From: Tolypothrix bouteillei VB521301
GTDB lineage: Bacteria; Cyanobacteriota; Cyanobacteriia; Cyanobacteriales; Nostocaceae
NCBI RefSeq assembly: GCF_000760695.4
Contig: NZ_JHEG04000001.1
Span: 2,762,452-2,826,451 of the forward strand
Direction of reading: 5' to 3'
Length of the DNA stretch: 64,000 bases
Shown here: positions 62,181 through 64,000 of the stretch, piece after piece
Numbering within the stretch: position 1 is the stretch's first letter
Layout of the letters: each line of letters starts with the position of its first letter
Notes under the pieces: generated by a model
What the model saw: the letters and a program-made list of their open reading frames with translations, nothing else
Database searches by the model: none
Told to the model about the DNA's origin: nothing
Program-made: the position numbers and the translations under genes

Positions 62181-62372
62181 TTACGTCAAAATCAATTGGG
62201 GTGACATTGAGTGCGTTGTATTCCTTCCTTGGCTTAAGAAGTGTGATTGACTAACAGATAGTAAAGGCACTTCTTGCCGACAGGATTGACAAAACCAGTA
62301 AACTCCTTGATGACGCACGTGTCGTAACAAAGAATTACCGCAGCAAAGACAACTATGAGTCGTCGTTCTCAT
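62181..62372 (-). CDS. Small zinc-ribbon protein
   Basis: The ATG at 62372 has an AAGGAG ribosome site nine bases before it; the frame upstream looks non-coding. The 63-residue product has a CLCCGNSLLRHVRHQGVYWF segment and CQSC, i.e. a C-x2-C...C-x2-C zinc ribbon. Small proteins like this are common in Nostocales and uncharacterised. Confidence 0.7.
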   Translation of the reverse strand: MRTTTHSCLCCGNSLLRHVRHQGVYWFCQSCRQEVPLLSVSQSHFLSQGRNTTHSMSPQLILT

Positions 62373-62490
62373 CTTGATTCTCCTTGTCACAAAAAGCTTG
62401 TAAAGTCTGAAGAAAGAATAGAGTGTAAAGGATAAAGGATGAAATAATTGATTTTTCATGCCAAGCTTCATCCTTTAAATGACAGCTTTA

Positions 62491-63570
62491 TCAAGCAATT
62501 GACGTTAATGAAGTTCTAAGAGTTGGAACTCGTCCGTTTCTCTCATTGCGATCCCTGAGGATTTTTTCATAGACCGCTACATAACCGTCCACCATTTGAG
62601 TTACGGTAAAGTTATTTTCCACGTGTTCTCGGCAGGTATGGCGATTTAATTCCAAAGCCGCCGGAATCATTGTCGCCATTTCTTCGTAGCTTTGGCAAAC
62701 AAAACCTGTTTTGCCATGAGCAATAACTTCTGGTACGGAACCCATATCGATCCCAATCACTGGCGTACCAGCTGCCATTGATTCAATCATCACTAAGCCA
62801 AAGGGTTCTCGCCAAGTGATAGGAAAGAGAGTAATAGATGCATTGCCCAGAAGCTCTACTTTCGCAGCATGGTTTACCTCACCGAGAAATTCAATCTGCT
62901 TACCATCGATCTGCGGGGCAATCTCTTTCTCAAAAAACTCTTTATCTACAACATCAACTTTTCCTGCCATTTTCAAGCGCCAACCAGTTTTCTTTGCTAT
63001 GGCGATCGCGTGCTGAGGTCCTTTTTCTGGAGAAAAGCGCCCTAAAAAGGCAAGATAGGGTGGCTGCGCTGGTTGAGCTACAAATTGGTAGTCACCTAAA
63101 TCAATTCCGTTGTATACGGTACTTGCATAGTTTAGGTCTATTTGGCGTTGGGCGTTGCTAATACTAATGTATGGTTGCGTTCTATGAAGAGTATATACTT
63201 TGCTGCTGTCACGGGTAAAATTGCCATGCAAGGTATGTACTGTGGGGGTTGACACCATGCTTGCCAAAGGCAAAGCCCAAATTCCTACATGGGAATGGAT
63301 AATGTCGAATTCCGCCGCTTGTTGGTAAACGTGGCTAGCTTCTAGCATCTCGTACATCATACCCTCTCTGATGTCCGGGTCCAGGCGCAAGGCGCGAGGA
63401 CAAATTGCGTCTAACTTAGCCAGTGTTTGCGAATCGCCTGAGGCAAACAGAGTCACATCGTGACCCCGACGCACGAGTTCATCGGTTAGACGACTCACTA
63501 CGAGCTCTATTCCTCCATAAGTAGAAGGTGGAACCCGTTCCCACAAGGGGGCTACTTGAGCGATTTTCAT
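62491..63570 (-). CDS. Family 4 glycosyltransferase
   Basis: The start is placed at the ATG at 63570 (MKIAQVAPLWERVPPSTYGG), preceded by AAGGAAATTT; the frame upstream is probably not translated. The ~359-residue protein has two Rossmann domains, with STYGGIELVVSRLTDELVRR (GT4 glycine loop), FDIIHSHVGIWALPL, and the C-terminal SITLFPITWREPFGLVMIES (EX7E motif) with PVIGIDMGSVPEVI. It transfers a sugar from a nucleotide donor to a glycan or lipid; the acceptor is unknown. Confidence 0.88.
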   Translation of the reverse strand: MKIAQVAPLWERVPPSTYGGIELVVSRLTDELVRRGHDVTLFASGDSQTLAKLDAICPRALRLDPDIREGMMYEMLEASHVYQQAAEFDIIHSHVGIWALPLASMVSTPTVHTLHGNFTRDSSKVYTLHRTQPYISISNAQRQIDLNYASTVYNGIDLGDYQFVAQPAQPPYLAFLGRFSPEKGPQHAIAIAKKTGWRLKMAGKVDVVDKEFFEKEIAPQIDGKQIEFLGEVNHAAKVELLGNASITLFPITWREPFGLVMIESMAAGTPVIGIDMGSVPEVIAHGKTGFVCQSYEEMATMIPAALELNRHTCREHVENNFTVTQMVDGYVAVYEKILRDRNERNGRVPTLRTSLTSIA

Positions 63571-63681
63571 AAATTTCCTTGGTTCAGCTGGTAAAGTGGT
63601 CGTTGGACAAGGGTTGAGATACTTTTGCTTTAGGTATTCATTCCTCCTCTTCCTAAGGTTGGAATTAACCGCATACGCCAT

Positions 63682-64000
63682 ATACGACGCTTCTTGGTTA
63701 ATTTAGCACCCTTTATGAGCCACCTCCAAATTGATGCTGACCAGCTAAAGTGCAGCTTCGTGTACTGTATTCTTAAAATTTCACAATCCACATCTATCTT
63801 AAGACATATATAATTATATCTTATATATTTCTGGGGATCAACCTATCTTATGAAAAAAACTTTGGGGATCGATTGTGGAGGGTAAGTGTTTGGTGGGTAG
63901 TTATTAGTAGCAACCATCACAACCAATTATCAATCCTTCGGTTGCGCCAGTCGCCAGGGCGTGGAAAACTAGCCTGCAGCGCTGGTCTCACTACTAACGA
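63682..64000. other. Intergenic region at the right edge, ending in a dispersed repeat
   Basis: AT-rich DNA precedes a repeat element at 63946-63991 (inverted GTGAGACCAGCGCTGCAGG...CCCTGGCGACTGGCG) that matches 21279-21325 in about 40 of 47 bases. No gene is seen. Confidence 0.7.

Noticed and set aside
1..64000. tRNA, rRNA or tmRNA genes
   Set aside because: I looked for the conserved T-loop and rRNA motifs on both strands and did not find a convincing case; a covariance search would settle it.

Overview
The window is cyanobacterial chromosome, most likely from a filamentous heterocyst-forming member of the Nostocales. The evidence is the many GCGATCGC (HIP1) palindromes, a phycobilisome core gene (apcF), a glutamine synthetase gene facing a gene for its inactivating factor IF7 with NtcA-type GTA-N8-TAC sites on both promoters, an ARTO-type terminal oxidase operon with two DUF2231 genes in front, an iron-uptake porin with an SLH domain, and intergenic gaps filled with short tandem heptamer-like repeats. 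I see no tRNA, rRNA, CRISPR array, prophage or intact insertion sequence.

Layout: 1-3.1 kb, on the minus strand, is a four-gene set: a coiled-coil protein, a membrane OmpA protein with a roadblock-like cytoplasmic part, a frameshifted Rab-like GTPase, and the start of a signalling protein that runs off the left edge. 3.3-5.6 kb holds an SLC13/ArsB-type permease and a universal stress protein. 6.0-9.3 kb is a NrtA/CmpA-like ABC importer. Both the stress-protein gene and the importer operon have a leader matching the ydaO/yuaA c-di-AMP riboswitch. 10-19.6 kb carries a histidine kinase, a PhoX-type phosphatase, a CHASE2 Ser/Thr kinase, an SsuE-like flavin reductase and a CSLREA/choice-of-anchor-Q repeat protein. 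20.1-24.9 kb is the DUF2231-DUF2231-ctaC-ctaD-ctaE operon; its subunit II lacks the CuA ligands. 25-37 kb holds two small hypothetical genes, a porin, an archaeal-type AspRS, a three-gene ABC-2 exporter, a DUF3574 protein and a GH31 glucosidase.

37-47 kb starts with a MHYT-GAF-LOV-MCP multisensor and an SH3/L,D-transpeptidase-like protein. A same-strand cluster follows (AraC regulator, secreted alpha/beta hydrolase, NTF2-like, aldo/keto reductase, SnoaL-like, AraC remnant without HTH), then a ferritin-like diiron protein. 47-55 kb has a FAD oxidoreductase, a methyltransferase, the gifA/glnA nitrogen-control pair, apcF, tlyA and a small protein with a duplicated IF7-like segment. 55-64 kb has a hybrid histidine kinase, a cytochrome P450, a dynamin-like GTPase, small proteins and a family 4 glycosyltransferase.

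The points most worth following up are the paired c-di-AMP riboswitches, the GTPase/roadblock/OmpA operon, the LOV-MHYT chemoreceptor, the IF7-like duplicated protein, and low-complexity intergenic repeats that have entered open reading frames in frame (GH31, FAD oxidoreductase, the TlyA C-terminus).
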